The notes under the pieces: model-generated
The model's database searches: none
What the model saw: only the letters and a program-made list of their open reading frames with translations
Told to the model about the DNA's origin: nothing
Made by a program: the position numbers and the translations under genes
Assembly (NCBI RefSeq): GCF_017355955.1
Contig: NZ_JAFFID010000001.1
Span: 62,001-126,000 of the forward strand
Reading direction: 5' to 3'
DNA: 64,000 bases
Source of the DNA: Sabulibacter ruber
GTDB lineage: Bacteria > Bacteroidota > Bacteroidia > Cytophagales > Hymenobacteraceae
Part shown: positions 33,273 to 42,554 of the stretch, in pieces
How positions within the stretch are numbered: the stretch's first letter is position 1
Layout: each line of letters starts with the position of its first letter

Positions 33273-34583
33273 ATGATGCAAACCGCTGCCAAAAACGATC
33301 CTAAAGTAATGAGGGCCTGGTGCTTTTATGACTGGGCCAATTCTGTCTATTCCCTGGTGATTACCACGGCTATTTTCCCTATTTACTATGTGGCTATCAC
33401 TAAGAATACCAACGGAGGGATAGTTGATTTCTTTGGTTTCGAGATCCCGGCCTCGGTGCTGTATAGCTATGCTCTCACCGGTGCTTTCCTGACCATCGCT
33501 TTTTTAAGTCCTATTCTCACGGCTATCGCCGATTACGGGGGAAATAAAAAATCCTTTATGCGGTTCTTCTGTTACATGGGATCACTGGCCTGCATGGGAC
33601 TTTTCTTTTTCACCGAGCAGACTTTTTCCGTTTCTGTGCTGCTTTTCATGATTGCGGCCATTGGCTTTAGCGGCAGTATTGTCTTTTACAACGCCTACCT
33701 ACCCGAGATTGCCACCGAGGACCAGTTTGATAAGCTAAGCGCCCGTGGATTTTCTTTGGGCTACATTGGGAGTATGATCCTGCTGATTCTCTCCCTGGCT
33801 TTGGTATTGTTTCCGGAAGTAGTGGGCATAGAAGACTCTGGTTTGCCGGCCAGGATCTCCTTTCTCATGACCGGTCTCTGGTGGTTCGGGTTTTCTCAGT
33901 ATTCCTTTGCCTACCTGCCTAATAATCCGGGGACAAACAAAACCAAGGGAAATTACCTGCTGAACGGATTCAAAGAATTAGGCAAGGTTTTCCAGATGCT
34001 GAAGGAGTTGCCGCTTCTTAAACGCTTCTTATTGGCTTTCTTTTTCTACAACATGGGCGTGCAAACGGTCATGTACGTGGCTTCCCTCTTTGGCTCCAAG
34101 GAGTTGAACCTGCCGGATGAATCCTTGATTACTGTTTTATTGATCATTCAGGCTGTAGCCATTGGGGGGGCTTTCTTCTTTGCGTGGTTGTCTGGAAAAG
34201 TAGGGAATGCCATGGCCCTGGTGTGGGCTGTTCTTGTTTGGGTAGGCATTACCATTGGCGCTTATTTTGTGACCACCGGTAACCAGTATTATGTGCTGGC
34301 CTTTGTGGTGGGCGCCGTTATGGGAGGGGTGCAGTCGCTTTCCCGTTCTACATACAGTAAATTGCTGCCCCAGACCAAAGACCATGCTTCTTTTTTCAGT
34401 TTCTATGATATCTGTGACAAAGTAGGTTTGGCCCTGGGAACGCTTTCCTTCGGGGTTACTGAGCAGATCTTTGGCTCCATGCGCAACAGTATTCTAACCT
34501 TGCTGGTGTTCTTTGTGATAGGCTTATTTGCCTTGCTCTCGTTGAGAACCCATAAATTGAAACCAGCGGAAGTAGCTGCCTAA
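33273..34583 (+). CDS. MFS transporter, UMF1/ATG22-like family
   Basis: The protein has 436 residues (an ATG three bases on is equally likely) with about twelve membrane segments. The N-terminus KVMRAWCFYDWANSVYSLVI is the hallmark of the UMF1 group of the major facilitator superfamily, as is GVQSLSRSTYSKLLPQTKDH in the cytoplasmic loop before the last helices. The fungal homologue Atg22 exports amino acids from the vacuole, but bacterial substrates are unknown. The gene stands alone and ends at a strong terminator. Confidence 0.9.
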   Translation: MMQTAAKNDPKVMRAWCFYDWANSVYSLVITTAIFPIYYVAITKNTNGGIVDFFGFEIPASVLYSYALTGAFLTIAFLSPILTAIADYGGNKKSFMRFFCYMGSLACMGLFFFTEQTFSVSVLLFMIAAIGFSGSIVFYNAYLPEIATEDQFDKLSARGFSLGYIGSMILLILSLALVLFPEVVGIEDSGLPARISFLMTGLWWFGFSQYSFAYLPNNPGTNKTKGNYLLNGFKELGKVFQMLKELPLLKRFLLAFFFYNMGVQTVMYVASLFGSKELNLPDESLITVLLIIQAVAIGGAFFFAWLSGKVGNAMALVWAVLVWVGITIGAYFVTTGNQYYVLAFVVGAVMGGVQSLSRSTYSKLLPQTKDHASFFSFYDICDKVGLALGTLSFGVTEQIFGSMRNSILTLLVFFVIGLFALLSLRTHKLKPAEVAA

Positions 34584-34596
34584 GCTAGAATCCTCT

Positions 34597-34641
34597 AAAA
34601 ACAAGAAGGGCTTCCAAGCAATTGGAAGCCCTTCTTGTTTT
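34597..34641. terminator. bidirectional terminator hairpin
   Basis: Arms 34597-34616 and 34622-34641 are perfectly complementary over 20 bp with a five-base loop. It separates the rightward MFS gene from the leftward amidohydrolase gene and gives T-rich runs on both strands. A family-A-like motif (ttttcaggaaaagaagctt) follows directly. Confidence 0.9.
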
Positions 34642-34679
34642 TAAGGTGTTTTCAGGAAAAGAAGCTTAAAATGAAGCGT

Positions 34680-36335
34680 TTACTTTTGCTGGCTGTACAC
34701 CTTTTCTCCGTTCAGGTACGTGCTGATGACTTTCACGCCTCTGATTTCCTCGGGTTTAATGGTCATGATGTCTTTGTCCAGAATCACAAAATCGGCTACT
34801 TTGCCCGGTTCCAGGCTGCCTTTCTGTTTCTCCTCAAAATTGGCGAAAGCAGCCCAGATGGTAGTTCCTTTCAGGGCTTCTTCACGGCTCAGGGCATTCT
34901 CTATTTGGAAGCCCTTAGCAGGGTAATTTTCAGCATCTTGTCTGGCAATGGCCGAATGAAAACCGAACAGTGGATTGATGTGCTCCACCGGGAAATCTGA
35001 ACCCAACGGAATCATGTTGTTTTGCTGCAACAAGGCCTTAAACGCATAGGCGTGTTTCACCCTGTCCAAACCCAGCCGTTCGCTGGCCCAGTACATGTCT
35101 GAAGTGGCGTGCGTGGGCTGTACCGAGGGCAGAATGCTGTACTGGCCAAATAGCGGAACATCTGCCGGGTTCACTACCTGGGCGTGCTCTATACGCCAGC
35201 GGCGGTCGTTTTTGCCTTTAAGCAAATTGCCGTAGATCTGCAGAATCACCCGGTTAGCTGAGTCCCCGATGGCGTGGGTGTTCATCTGAAAATTGTGCTT
35301 ATACAACTCAGCAGCCAAATCTTTGTATTCCTGCACCGTCTGCAACAGGAAACCAGTCTCATTGGGCCGGTCTGAGTAGGGGTGGAGCAGGCAAGCGCCT
35401 CTGGAGCCCAGCGCCCCATCGCCGTACACTTTGAAAGAACGCACATTCAACCGTTCTGTGGTATACGGACCATTCTTGAAGTAATGGCTCTTGTTTTCTG
35501 GGGTGGGACTGAGCATGGCGTAGATGCGGACGCGCAGTTCCTCTTTTTTCTGCAAAGAATCCAGCATGTCTACCGCCCCTTTGTCAAGGCCGGCATCTAC
35601 CACTGAGGTGATTCCCACGGAGAAGAGGTTGTTTTCGGCTTGCTTCAAAACTTCGGCAATTTCCTTAGCCGAAGGAGACGGAATCTTCTCAGCAGCCAGA
35701 TCACCCGCGTTATCTACCAGAATGCCCGTGGGCATTCCGTTTTTCACTTCCACCAACCCGCCTGTCACCTTTGTCTGTGCGGTAATGCCAGCCAGATCCA
35801 GGGCTTTTTGGTTCGCCAGGAAGGCGTGGCCGTCTACCCGCTGAATGAGCACCGGCACATCAGGAAAGAGCTGGTCCAGGGTGTCTTTGGTGGGGAATTG
35901 CTTTACTTTCCAGTCGTTCTGGTCCCAACCGCGGCCGGTAAGCCAGGCCGCTTCGGGGTGTTCCTTGCGGTGATTCTGGAGGCGCTGCACTACTTCCGCA
36001 AAAGAGGTGGTGCCTACCAGATCGGTCTCGCGCTGGTTGAGGGCATAGCGGTAGAAGTGGGCGTGTGCGTCAATGAGGCCGGGGTAAACCGGTTTGCCTT
36101 GGGCGTCTACTTCTTCGGTGGCTTTGTACTTCTTGCGTAATTCTTCTGTAGTGCCAACTTCCAGAACCTTGCCGTCCTTAACGGCAAGGGCCTGGGCCTT
36201 GTCAAAGCTGGCATTGACCGTGTACACATTGGCATTGTACACTAAAAGGTCAGCGTTGCTGCTTTTAGAGCAGGAGGAGAGAAGGGATAGCCCCAGGAAA
36301 GCGGACAACCCCAGGTAACTCCATTTTTTATTCAT
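34680..36335 (-). CDS. YtcJ-like amidohydrolase lipoprotein
   Basis: The protein has 551 residues with a lipoprotein signal ending LLSSC (Cys22). It belongs to the amidohydrolase 3 / YtcJ group: VYPGLIDAHAHFYRYALNQR with the HAH metal ligands, KVYGDGALGSRGACLLHPYS, THAIGDSANR, RIEHAQVV and GSDFPVEHINPLFG. The C-terminus KVADFVILDKDIMTI is usual for the family. Members hydrolyse amide or ester bonds with one or two metal ions; the substrate is unknown. The gene overlaps the end of the AMP nucleosidase gene by eight bases, so the two are co-transcribed, although no obvious metabolic link is known. Confidence 0.92.
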   Translation of the reverse strand: MNKKWSYLGLSAFLGLSLLSSCSKSSNADLLVYNANVYTVNASFDKAQALAVKDGKVLEVGTTEELRKKYKATEEVDAQGKPVYPGLIDAHAHFYRYALNQRETDLVGTTSFAEVVQRLQNHRKEHPEAAWLTGRGWDQNDWKVKQFPTKDTLDQLFPDVPVLIQRVDGHAFLANQKALDLAGITAQTKVTGGLVEVKNGMPTGILVDNAGDLAAEKIPSPSAKEIAEVLKQAENNLFSVGITSVVDAGLDKGAVDMLDSLQKKEELRVRIYAMLSPTPENKSHYFKNGPYTTERLNVRSFKVYGDGALGSRGACLLHPYSDRPNETGFLLQTVQEYKDLAAELYKHNFQMNTHAIGDSANRVILQIYGNLLKGKNDRRWRIEHAQVVNPADVPLFGQYSILPSVQPTHATSDMYWASERLGLDRVKHAYAFKALLQQNNMIPLGSDFPVEHINPLFGFHSAIARQDAENYPAKGFQIENALSREEALKGTTIWAAFANFEEKQKGSLEPGKVADFVILDKDIMTIKPEEIRGVKVISTYLNGEKVYSQQK

Positions 36336-37098
36336 ATCTCAGGTGTTTCACAGATTCGCCGGAGTCGCGCAGCTCCAGCAGGGAGTCAATTCCAATTTGA
36401 AGGTGTTTGGTCACGAAATCAGCGGTGATGCGCAGGTCACTTTCGGCGGTTTTCACGCCATCTGGGGTCATGGGGTTATCAGAAACCAACAGCAGCGCAC
36501 CGTGCGGAATGTCGTTCATGAAGCCTACCACAAAGATGGTGGCCGTTTCCATGTCAATGCCCAGGGCGCGGATAGACCGCAGGTACTCTTTGAAATCTTC
36601 GTCATGCTCCCACACGCGGCGGTTAGTGGTATACACGGTGCCGGTCCAGTAGTCCATTTCGTGCTTCTTGATCATGGACGACACCGCACGTTGCAGACGG
36701 AAAGATGGCAACGCCGGGATTTCTGGTGGCAGATAGTCGTCTGAGGTACCTTCGCCGCGGATGGCCGCAATAGGAAGGATCAAGTCGCCCAATTTCGCTT
36801 TTTTCAAGCCGCCGCACTTGCCCAGGAATAGGGCCGCTTTAGGTTTTATGGCCGAGAGCAAATCCATGACGGTGGCCGCCATAGCGCTCCCCATCCCGAA
36901 GTTAATGATGGTAATATTCTCGGCGGTGGCGGTTTGCATGGGTTTGTTCAGGCCCATGATTTCGACCCCAAACTGCTCGGCAAACATCTCCACGTAATTG
37001 ATGAAGTTAGTAAGCAGGATGTATTCCCCGAATTCATTCAGCGGGCGCCCGGTATAGCGGGGAAGCCAGTTCTCTACAATCTCCTGTTTCGTTTTCAT
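36328..37098 (-). CDS. amn: AMP nucleosidase (short form)
   Basis: The protein has 256 residues. It has the nucleoside-phosphorylase fold: INFGMGSAMAATVMDLL, LGKCGGLKKAKLGDLILPIA, RGEGTSDDYLPPEIPALP and the C-terminal ALGIDMETATIFVVGF, SDNPMTPDGVK. The EGTSDDY and DMETAT segments are typical of the short AMP nucleosidase of Bacteroidota, which lacks the N-terminal regulatory domain of the E. coli enzyme. It converts AMP to adenine and ribose 5-phosphate in the cytoplasm. It is first in an operon with the YtcJ-like lipoprotein. Confidence 0.93.
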   Translation of the reverse strand: MKTKQEIVENWLPRYTGRPLNEFGEYILLTNFINYVEMFAEQFGVEIMGLNKPMQTATAENITIINFGMGSAMAATVMDLLSAIKPKAALFLGKCGGLKKAKLGDLILPIAAIRGEGTSDDYLPPEIPALPSFRLQRAVSSMIKKHEMDYWTGTVYTTNRRVWEHDEDFKEYLRSIRALGIDMETATIFVVGFMNDIPHGALLLVSDNPMTPDGVKTAESDLRITADFVTKHLQIGIDSLLELRDSGESVKHLRYE

Positions 37099-37174
37099 AG
37101 TTCTGTTTTAGCTCTGTATTCAGAAAAAAAGCTTAAAAACGGCTGCTCTGCTACTTAGTTGTTATTTTTGAGAC

Positions 37175-37645
37175 ATGGAACAGCTTTCTCTGCCTGCATA
37201 TTCCTACAAACTTAAGGATTCTGAGGGGAAAACCTTTATCCTGGACCAGGTCAGGCGTAAATATGTGGTTTTAACCCCAGAAGAGTGGGTTCGGCAGCAC
37301 ATCATCCATTTGCTTCACGCACACCTGCACTATCCCTTGGCGCTGATGAGTGTGGAACGAGGCACTAAATACAATACGCTGCAGAAAAGAACTGATCTAA
37401 GAGTTTATTCCAGCCAGGGCGCTCCGCTGCTATTGGTGGAGTGCAAAGCCCCGCACGTGCCCATTACAGAGGCAACGGTTCGGCAGGTGGTAGTTTACAA
37501 CCAGACAATCTGCGCCTCTTATTTAATGGTGAGCAATGGCCGTGAGCATTATTGCTGGCAAGTACAACCCGGAACAAACAAAATGACGCCAATAGCCATT
37601 TTGCCTTCTTTTAAAGAAATAGGCCAGAAAACAGAGCAGTTATAG
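37175..37645 (+). CDS. solitary HsdR N-terminal-like endonuclease-fold protein
   Basis: The protein has 156 residues and matches the stand-alone type I restriction HsdR_N-like domain widespread in Bacteroidota. The PD-(D/E)xK elements are RTDLRVY and LLVECKAP, with the Lys of ECK. The N-terminus has FILDQVRRKYVVLTPEEWVR. No HsdM, HsdS or helicase domain is near, so it is not a restriction system here. The function is unknown; a nuclease or DNA-repair role is inferred only from the fold. The gene is followed by a bidirectional terminator shared with alanine dehydrogenase. Confidence 0.85.
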   Translation: MEQLSLPAYSYKLKDSEGKTFILDQVRRKYVVLTPEEWVRQHIIHLLHAHLHYPLALMSVERGTKYNTLQKRTDLRVYSSQGAPLLLVECKAPHVPITEATVRQVVVYNQTICASYLMVSNGREHYCWQVQPGTNKMTPIAILPSFKEIGQKTEQL

Positions 37646-37678
37646 ATTGAAGGCATATAATAGCCTTGAAAAGCTTCT

Positions 37679-37725
37679 AAAAAGAAAAGAGCCTCTCATT
37701 TAACATGAGAGGCTCTTTTCTTTTT
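37679..37725. terminator. bidirectional terminator
   Basis: Arms 37679-37699 and 37705-37725 pair perfectly over 21 bp, with the core agagcctctcat and A/T-rich ends. It lies between the convergent HsdR_N-like and alanine dehydrogenase genes. Confidence 0.92.
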
Positions 37726-37740
37726 AGAACTATAAAAAGA

Positions 37741-38856
37741 TTAGGCCAAAACCTCGGCTACATCGGTCAGTTCAAGGTTGAAGGCTTGGGCCACACCTGG
37801 GTACACCACTTTACCGTCTACTACGTTCAAGCCCAGTTTCAGCTCATCACGCTCCAGGCAAGCTTGTTTCCAGCCTTTGTTGGCCAGTAACAGCGCGTAT
37901 GGCAGGGTAGCGTTGGTAAGCGCCAGGGTAGAAGTGTAAGGAACCGCACCTGGCATGTTGGCTACGCAGTAGTGTACTACGTCGTCAATGATGAAAGTTG
38001 GGTTCTCGTGGGTAGTTGGCTTACAGGTTTCAATACATCCGCCCTGGTCAACGGCTACGTCTACCAATACGGTACCCGGACGCATGTCTTTCAGCATGTC
38101 ACGGGTGATCAGGTGAGGAGCTTTCGCGCCTGGGATCAATACCGCGCCAATGATCAGGTCAGAAGTTTTGATGGCTTCTTTGATGTTGTAGTGGTTAGAC
38201 ATCATGGTGGTCACGTTGGCTGGCATGATATCGTCCAATTCACGCAGACGCTTCAGGCTGATGTCCATGATGGTTACGTTGGCCCCAAAACCAGCGGCAA
38301 TCTTAGCAGCCTGGGTTCCCACGATACCACCCCCTAAGATCAACACGTTGGCTGGTTTCACGCCGGGTACGCCGCCCAACAGGATACCACGGCCTTTCAA
38401 TGGTTTTTCCAGGTATTTGGCACCTTCCTGCGGAGCCATCCGGCCGGCTACCTCGCTCATAGGAATAAGCAAAGGCAAAGAACGGTCTTTCAATTCAACT
38501 GTCTCATAGGCCAGACAGGTAGCTTTGCGCTCAATCATGGCGCGGGTAAGGGGCTCGTAAGAAGCGAAGTGGAAGTAAGTGAATAACAGTTGGCCTTCCT
38601 TGATAAGGTTATATTCCTGCTCAATAGGCTCTTTCACTTTTACAATCATTTCAGCGATGCTGTACACTTCCTCAATGGTAGGAAGAATGGTAGCTCCCGC
38701 CGTGGCATATTCCTCATCTGAGAAACCACTGCCCACCCCGGCAGTAGCCTGTACATACACGGTATGACCGTTTTTTACAAACTCAGCCACGCCACCTGGG
38801 GTGAGGGCTACGCGGTTTTCGTTGTTTTTTATCTCCTTGGGAAGACCAATAATCAT
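37741..38856 (-). CDS. ald: alanine dehydrogenase
   Basis: The protein has 371 residues from the ATG at 38856, chosen because [18 protein letters not shown] is the conserved N-terminus; the longer frame adds an unlikely His-rich leader. Further signatures are [39 protein letters not shown], the NAD-binding [40 protein letters not shown] and [20 protein letters not shown]. It catalyses reversible NAD-dependent deamination of alanine to pyruvate and ammonium in the cytoplasm. A TATATTTG promoter element lies 35 bp upstream of the start. Confidence 0.96.
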   Translation of the reverse strand: MIIGLPKEIKNNENRVALTPGGVAEFVKNGHTVYVQATAGVGSGFSDEEYATAGATILPTIEEVYSIAEMIVKVKEPIEQEYNLIKEGQLLFTYFHFASYEPLTRAMIERKATCLAYETVELKDRSLPLLIPMSEVAGRMAPQEGAKYLEKPLKGRGILLGGVPGVKPANVLILGGGIVGTQAAKIAAGFGANVTIMDISLKRLRELDDIMPANVTTMMSNHYNIKEAIKTSDLIIGAVLIPGAKAPHLITRDMLKDMRPGTVLVDVAVDQGGCIETCKPTTHENPTFIIDDVVHYCVANMPGAVPYTSTLALTNATLPYALLLANKGWKQACLERDELKLGLNVVDGKVVYPGVAQAFNLELTDVAEVLA

Positions 38857-38890
38857 TTTATGATTTTTTATGTGGTGGTGAAAAAGTGCG

Positions 38891-38898
38891 CAAATATA
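38891..38898 (-). promoter_or_regulatory. candidate -7 promoter element of ald
   Basis: Read leftward the bases are TATATTTG, an exact match to TAnnTTTG, 35 bp upstream of the ald ATG. A TTG word lies 22 bp further upstream, a tolerable but long spacing for the -33 box. Confidence 0.55.
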
Positions 38899-39088
38899 CA
38901 CCAACCCACTATCAATTTTGCAACCCCAAGGCCGAATTAAATTAACGTTTGTTCGCTATTCCCCCGTTTTTGGATTGTTATTGTTAAAAGAGCCTGAAAA
39001 CCGATGAAAGGGGAACCGGAATGGCTATAAATAAAAAAAGGCAGCGACTGGGTCACTGCCATTAGTACAAAATAAAACTATGAAAAAA

Positions 39089-39880
39089 CTATTTGAAAGG
39101 CACTGATGCCTTATTAACCTTCACCGAACTTTGTTTTGCTAAACTTTCTACCACTTTTGCTTTCAGGGTAAGCGTGGTAGCGGAGCCAGTGATGTCATTG
39201 GATACCAATGTTACTGTCTCTATTCTGTCTTGTAACACCTGCGGGTTATAGATAAGTTCCAATTTCGCAGTTTGTCCTGCTTTTACTACAGAAGGACTCA
39301 TTTTATAAGCCACACAGTTGCAGGCAGTCTGGATGCCGGTGACGTTCAGGTCTGATTTGCCGGTATTCTTCAAAGCGAATTTGGCAGTAGCTTTTTGACC
39401 TTTTTCTACTTTGCCAAAGTCAAAGGTAGTGCTGGTCAGGTTGATTTTAGGAGATTGGGCAACTTCTTCAGCTGTGTGAGCCGGCTTGGCTGGGGCAGCA
39501 TCCTTCGGTACCACCGTACCTTTAATAAATAAGGAAATCTGGTCTGGATTACCGTTAGAAGTAACCGTTAATGTCTTGCTGAACGCACCCGGACGGCCCG
39601 CGCTGTTGTAACCAGCTTTCACCACCCCGGTTTTGCCAGGCAGAATCGCTTCTTTTGGCCATTCAGGCGTGGTACATCCGCAGGATGCCTGCACGTGCGA
39701 AATCACTACCGGCTGATTTCCTGTGTTTTTGAATTTGAACTCGTAGATGGCTTGCACGCCTTCGGTCACGTTGCCGAAATCATGGGTGTCTTTCTCAAAG
39801 GTCAGCACACCTTGTGCGAAAACCATACCTTGGGTAAGCACCGCAAGTGCCAGCGTAAGGAAAAGATAGATTTTTTTCAT
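39089..39880 (-). CDS. exported protein with two DUF1573 domains
   Basis: The protein has 263 residues and a signal peptide (MKKIYLFLTLALAVLTQG...FAQ). Two DUF1573 Ig-like domains follow: THDFGNVTEGVQAIYEFKFK with NPVVISHVQASCGCTTPEWP-type sequence, and TTFDFGKVEKGQKATAKFAL with NVTGIQTACNCVAY. The paired cysteine loops SCGCT and ACNC are typical. Such proteins are envelope proteins of unknown role in Bacteroidota. A second, single-domain DUF1573 protein is at 56942. A TATTTTTG promoter element is located about 47 bp upstream. Confidence 0.9.
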   Translation of the reverse strand: MKKIYLFLTLALAVLTQGMVFAQGVLTFEKDTHDFGNVTEGVQAIYEFKFKNTGNQPVVISHVQASCGCTTPEWPKEAILPGKTGVVKAGYNSAGRPGAFSKTLTVTSNGNPDQISLFIKGTVVPKDAAPAKPAHTAEEVAQSPKINLTSTTFDFGKVEKGQKATAKFALKNTGKSDLNVTGIQTACNCVAYKMSPSVVKAGQTAKLELIYNPQVLQDRIETVTLVSNDITGSATTLTLKAKVVESLAKQSSVKVNKASVPFK

Positions 39881-39926
39881 AATTTTTAAGGGTTAGCTTC
39901 TTGTTTAAGCCCAGCTAGTGGCAAAA

Positions 39927-39934
39927 CAAAAATA
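39927..39934 (-). promoter_or_regulatory. candidate -7 promoter element of the DUF1573 gene
   Basis: Read leftward the bases are TATTTTTG, matching TAnnTTTG, 47 bp upstream of the ATG at 39880. Confidence 0.45.
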
Positions 39935-39996
39935 AGAAAAATAAGTTCGGTACGCCACTAATTAAGTCGCTAAAGACTTAACGTACGTATTAGCTA

Positions 39997-40028
39997 TTTG
40001 AATATAGGGTAAAACTTGATTAGTTTTG
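39997..40028 (+). promoter_or_regulatory. Bacteroidota-type promoter of the E1 dehydrogenase gene
   Basis: TTTG at 39997-40000 and TAGTTTTG at 40021-40028 are separated by 20 bp, which matches the TTTG / TAnnTTTG promoter of this phylum. The -7 element ends 37 bp upstream of the ATG at 40066. Confidence 0.65.
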
Positions 40029-40065
40029 GCTTTAAAAATCCTTTTCGGACCTTATAACATACCGC

Positions 40066-42477
40066 ATGCAAACCGTTGAACGGATCAATCAGCTTTCCCT
40101 TACCAGAGAAGAGATGTTGCAAGACTACCGCATCGCCTGCGAGAGTCGGCAAGCCAGTCTGACTGGCAGGAAGGAAGTGTTCATGGGTAAAGCTAAGTTC
40201 GGCATTTTCGGTGACGGAAAAGAAGTGGCGCAACTGGCCATGGCAAAGTTCTTCCGCCCCGGCGATTTCCGTTCAGGCTACTACCGCGACCAGACTTTCA
40301 TGTTCGCCATTGGCGAGCTTACCGTACAGCAGTTTTTTGCCCAATTATACGCCCACACCGATGTAGAGCAGGAGCCCTCCACTGCCGGCCGCAGCATGAC
40401 CGGTCACTTCGGAACCCGCTTACTAGACGAAGAAGGCAAATGGAAGCCCCAGACCACCGCTAAGAACTCATCTGCCGATATTTCCCCCACCGGAGCCCAG
40501 ATGCCGCGTTTGCTTGGTTTAGCCTACGCTTCCAAATTATACCGCGAAAACCCGGAACTGCACCAATTCACTGATTTCTCCATCAATGGCAACGAAATCG
40601 CGTTCGGGACCATAGGGAACGCCTCCACCTCTGAGGGAGTGTTCTTTGAAGCCATCAACGCCGGGGGCGTGTTGCAGGTGCCCATGCTGGTTTCTGTTTG
40701 GGATGACGGTTACGGCATCTCGGTGCCGGCCAAGTACCAGACCACCAAAAGCAGCATTTCAGAGATTCTGGCCGGTTTCCAGCGCGAAGCGCCCGGTGAG
40801 CAAGGCTACGAAATCTTCAAAGTGAAAGGCTGGGACTATGCCGGCTTGTGCGAAGTATACCAGCAGGCCACCCAGGTGTGCCGTGAGCAGCACGTACCGG
40901 TGCTCATCCACGTAGAGGAAATGACGCAGCCGCAGGGCCACTCTACCTCTGGCTCACATGAGCGCTATAAATCAAAGGAGCGTCTGGCCTGGGAAGAAGA
41001 GTATGACTGCATCAAACAGATGCGGAACTGGCTTATCTCCAACGGCTACGCAGACCATGCCGAGCTGAACCAGATTGAAGCCGAGGCGAAAGAAGCCGTA
41101 CGTCAGGCCCGGGCCAATGCCTGGAATTCTTTCAATGCCGGTATTCAGGAAGACTTCAATGAGTGTTTGCGTCTTTTGGAGCAGCTTTCTGCCACTATGC
41201 AGGAAGGAGCCTCTCAGATTGCAGATATCAGAGAGGAGCTAAGTAAAACCATTAATCCTTTGCGGGCCGATGTACTGAAAGCCGCTCGTAAAGCCCTTCG
41301 TTTGAGCCGTTTTGAAAAAAGCGCCGCGAAAAGGGAACTGGTGAAATGGCTGGAAACCGTGCAGGGCGAAAATGCCGAGCGTTATAACTCTTACCTCTAT
41401 AGCCAGTCAGATGAGTCTGCGCTGCTGGTAGATGAAGTGCCTGCCGAGTACCGGGAGGATAGTCCCATGGTGGACGGACGCGAAGTGCTGCAAGCCTGTT
41501 TTGATGCCGCTTTAGCCCGCGAACCCCGCCTGTTTGCGTTAGGAGAAGACGTAGGTAAAATTGGCGACGTAAACCAGGCCTTTGCCGGTCTGCAGGAGAA
41601 ATACGGTGAGTTGCGCGTAACTGATGCTGGCATACGGGAGTGTACCATTGTGGGTCAGGGGATAGGAGCTGCTTTAAGAGGCCTGAGGCCTATTGCCGAG
41701 ATTCAGTACCTGGATTACCTGTTATATGCCCTGCAGATCCTGAGCGATGACCTGGCTAGTTTGCAGTACCGTACTAAAGGCGGCCAAAAAGCCCCGGTAA
41801 TTGTGCGTACCCGCGGACACCGCCTGGAAGGGGTTTGGCATTCTGGGTCACCTATGGGGATGATCCTGCACAGCTTACGCGGCATGCACGTATTGGTGCC
41901 TCGGAACATGACTCAGGCAGCCGGTTTCTATAATCTGTTGTTGAAATCAGATGAGCCAGCCCTGGTAGTGGAGTGCCTCAACGGCTACCGCCTGAAAGAG
42001 CGCGTTCCGGCCAACATCGGTGAGTTCACAGTTCCTTTAGGAATGCCTGAGGTGCTTCGGCCCGGAACCGATATCACCATTGTGACTTATGGCTCTATGT
42101 GCCGCGTAGTGATGGAAGCCGCCGAGCAACTGCAAATTGCCGGAATTTCTGCTGAAGTGATTGACGTGCAGACCCTGCTACCGTTTGACCTGGAGCATGT
42201 AATCGCCGATTCTATCCGGAAGACCAACCGGGTCCTGTTTACGGATGAGGACGTTTCCGGGGGGGGCACTGCCTTTATGATGCAACGCGTTGTGGAAGAG
42301 CAGGAGGCATGGCGCTGGTTAGATTCCAAGCCGGCTACTTTGTCTGCGCAGGATCACCGCCCATCTTACTCTACAGACGGCGACTACTTTTCCAAACCAA
42401 GCGCCGATGACGTGTTTGAAGCCGCTTACGCGATCTTGCACGAAACAGATCCGCAGAGTTTCCCTTCGTTATACTAA
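40066..42477 (+). CDS. fused alpha/beta E1 component of a 2-oxoacid dehydrogenase
   Basis: The protein has 803 residues. The first ~310 form an E1-alpha domain (GHFGTRLLDEEGKW, SADISPTGAQMPRLLGLAYA, GNASTSEGVFFEAINAGG, WDDGYGISVPAKYQ). A helical linker of ~130 residues leads to an E1-beta domain (FALGEDVGKIGDVNQAFAGL, GIRECTIVGQGIGAAL, GHRLEGVWHSGSPMG). It would decarboxylate a branched-chain 2-oxoacid or pyruvate using thiamine diphosphate and pass the acyl group to an E2 encoded elsewhere. Compared with human E1-alpha, the magnesium ligands GDG-Asp and Asn are here Asn185 and Asp214, an apparent swap. From memory this fused form is common in Cytophagales. Confidence 0.93.
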   Translation: MQTVERINQLSLTREEMLQDYRIACESRQASLTGRKEVFMGKAKFGIFGDGKEVAQLAMAKFFRPGDFRSGYYRDQTFMFAIGELTVQQFFAQLYAHTDVEQEPSTAGRSMTGHFGTRLLDEEGKWKPQTTAKNSSADISPTGAQMPRLLGLAYASKLYRENPELHQFTDFSINGNEIAFGTIGNASTSEGVFFEAINAGGVLQVPMLVSVWDDGYGISVPAKYQTTKSSISEILAGFQREAPGEQGYEIFKVKGWDYAGLCEVYQQATQVCREQHVPVLIHVEEMTQPQGHSTSGSHERYKSKERLAWEEEYDCIKQMRNWLISNGYADHAELNQIEAEAKEAVRQARANAWNSFNAGIQEDFNECLRLLEQLSATMQEGASQIADIREELSKTINPLRADVLKAARKALRLSRFEKSAAKRELVKWLETVQGENAERYNSYLYSQSDESALLVDEVPAEYREDSPMVDGREVLQACFDAALAREPRLFALGEDVGKIGDVNQAFAGLQEKYGELRVTDAGIRECTIVGQGIGAALRGLRPIAEIQYLDYLLYALQILSDDLASLQYRTKGGQKAPVIVRTRGHRLEGVWHSGSPMGMILHSLRGMHVLVPRNMTQAAGFYNLLLKSDEPALVVECLNGYRLKERVPANIGEFTVPLGMPEVLRPGTDITIVTYGSMCRVVMEAAEQLQIAGISAEVIDVQTLLPFDLEHVIADSIRKTNRVLFTDEDVSGGGTAFMMQRVVEEQEAWRWLDSKPATLSAQDHRPSYSTDGDYFSKPSADDVFEAAYAILHETDPQSFPSLY

Positions 42478-42483
42478 AAGCGA

Positions 42484-42546
42484 ATAGCCTTAAAACAAGA
42501 ATGGCCTGCTTCCCAGAAGCAGGCCATTCTTGTTTTAAGGCTATTT
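42484..42546. terminator. 29-bp perfect bidirectional terminator (hairpin family A)
   Basis: Arms 42484-42512 and 42518-42546 are perfectly complementary over 29 bp with loop cccag. The outer part aatagccttaaaac belongs to the family-A motif. It separates the rightward E1 gene from the leftward lipoprotein gene. Confidence 0.93.
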
Positions 42547-42554
42547 TACGGTTT

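Noticed and set aside
37175..37645. Type I restriction system
   Set aside because: Only the HsdR_N-like fold is present, without a helicase, HsdM or HsdS. Solitary copies are widespread in the phylum.
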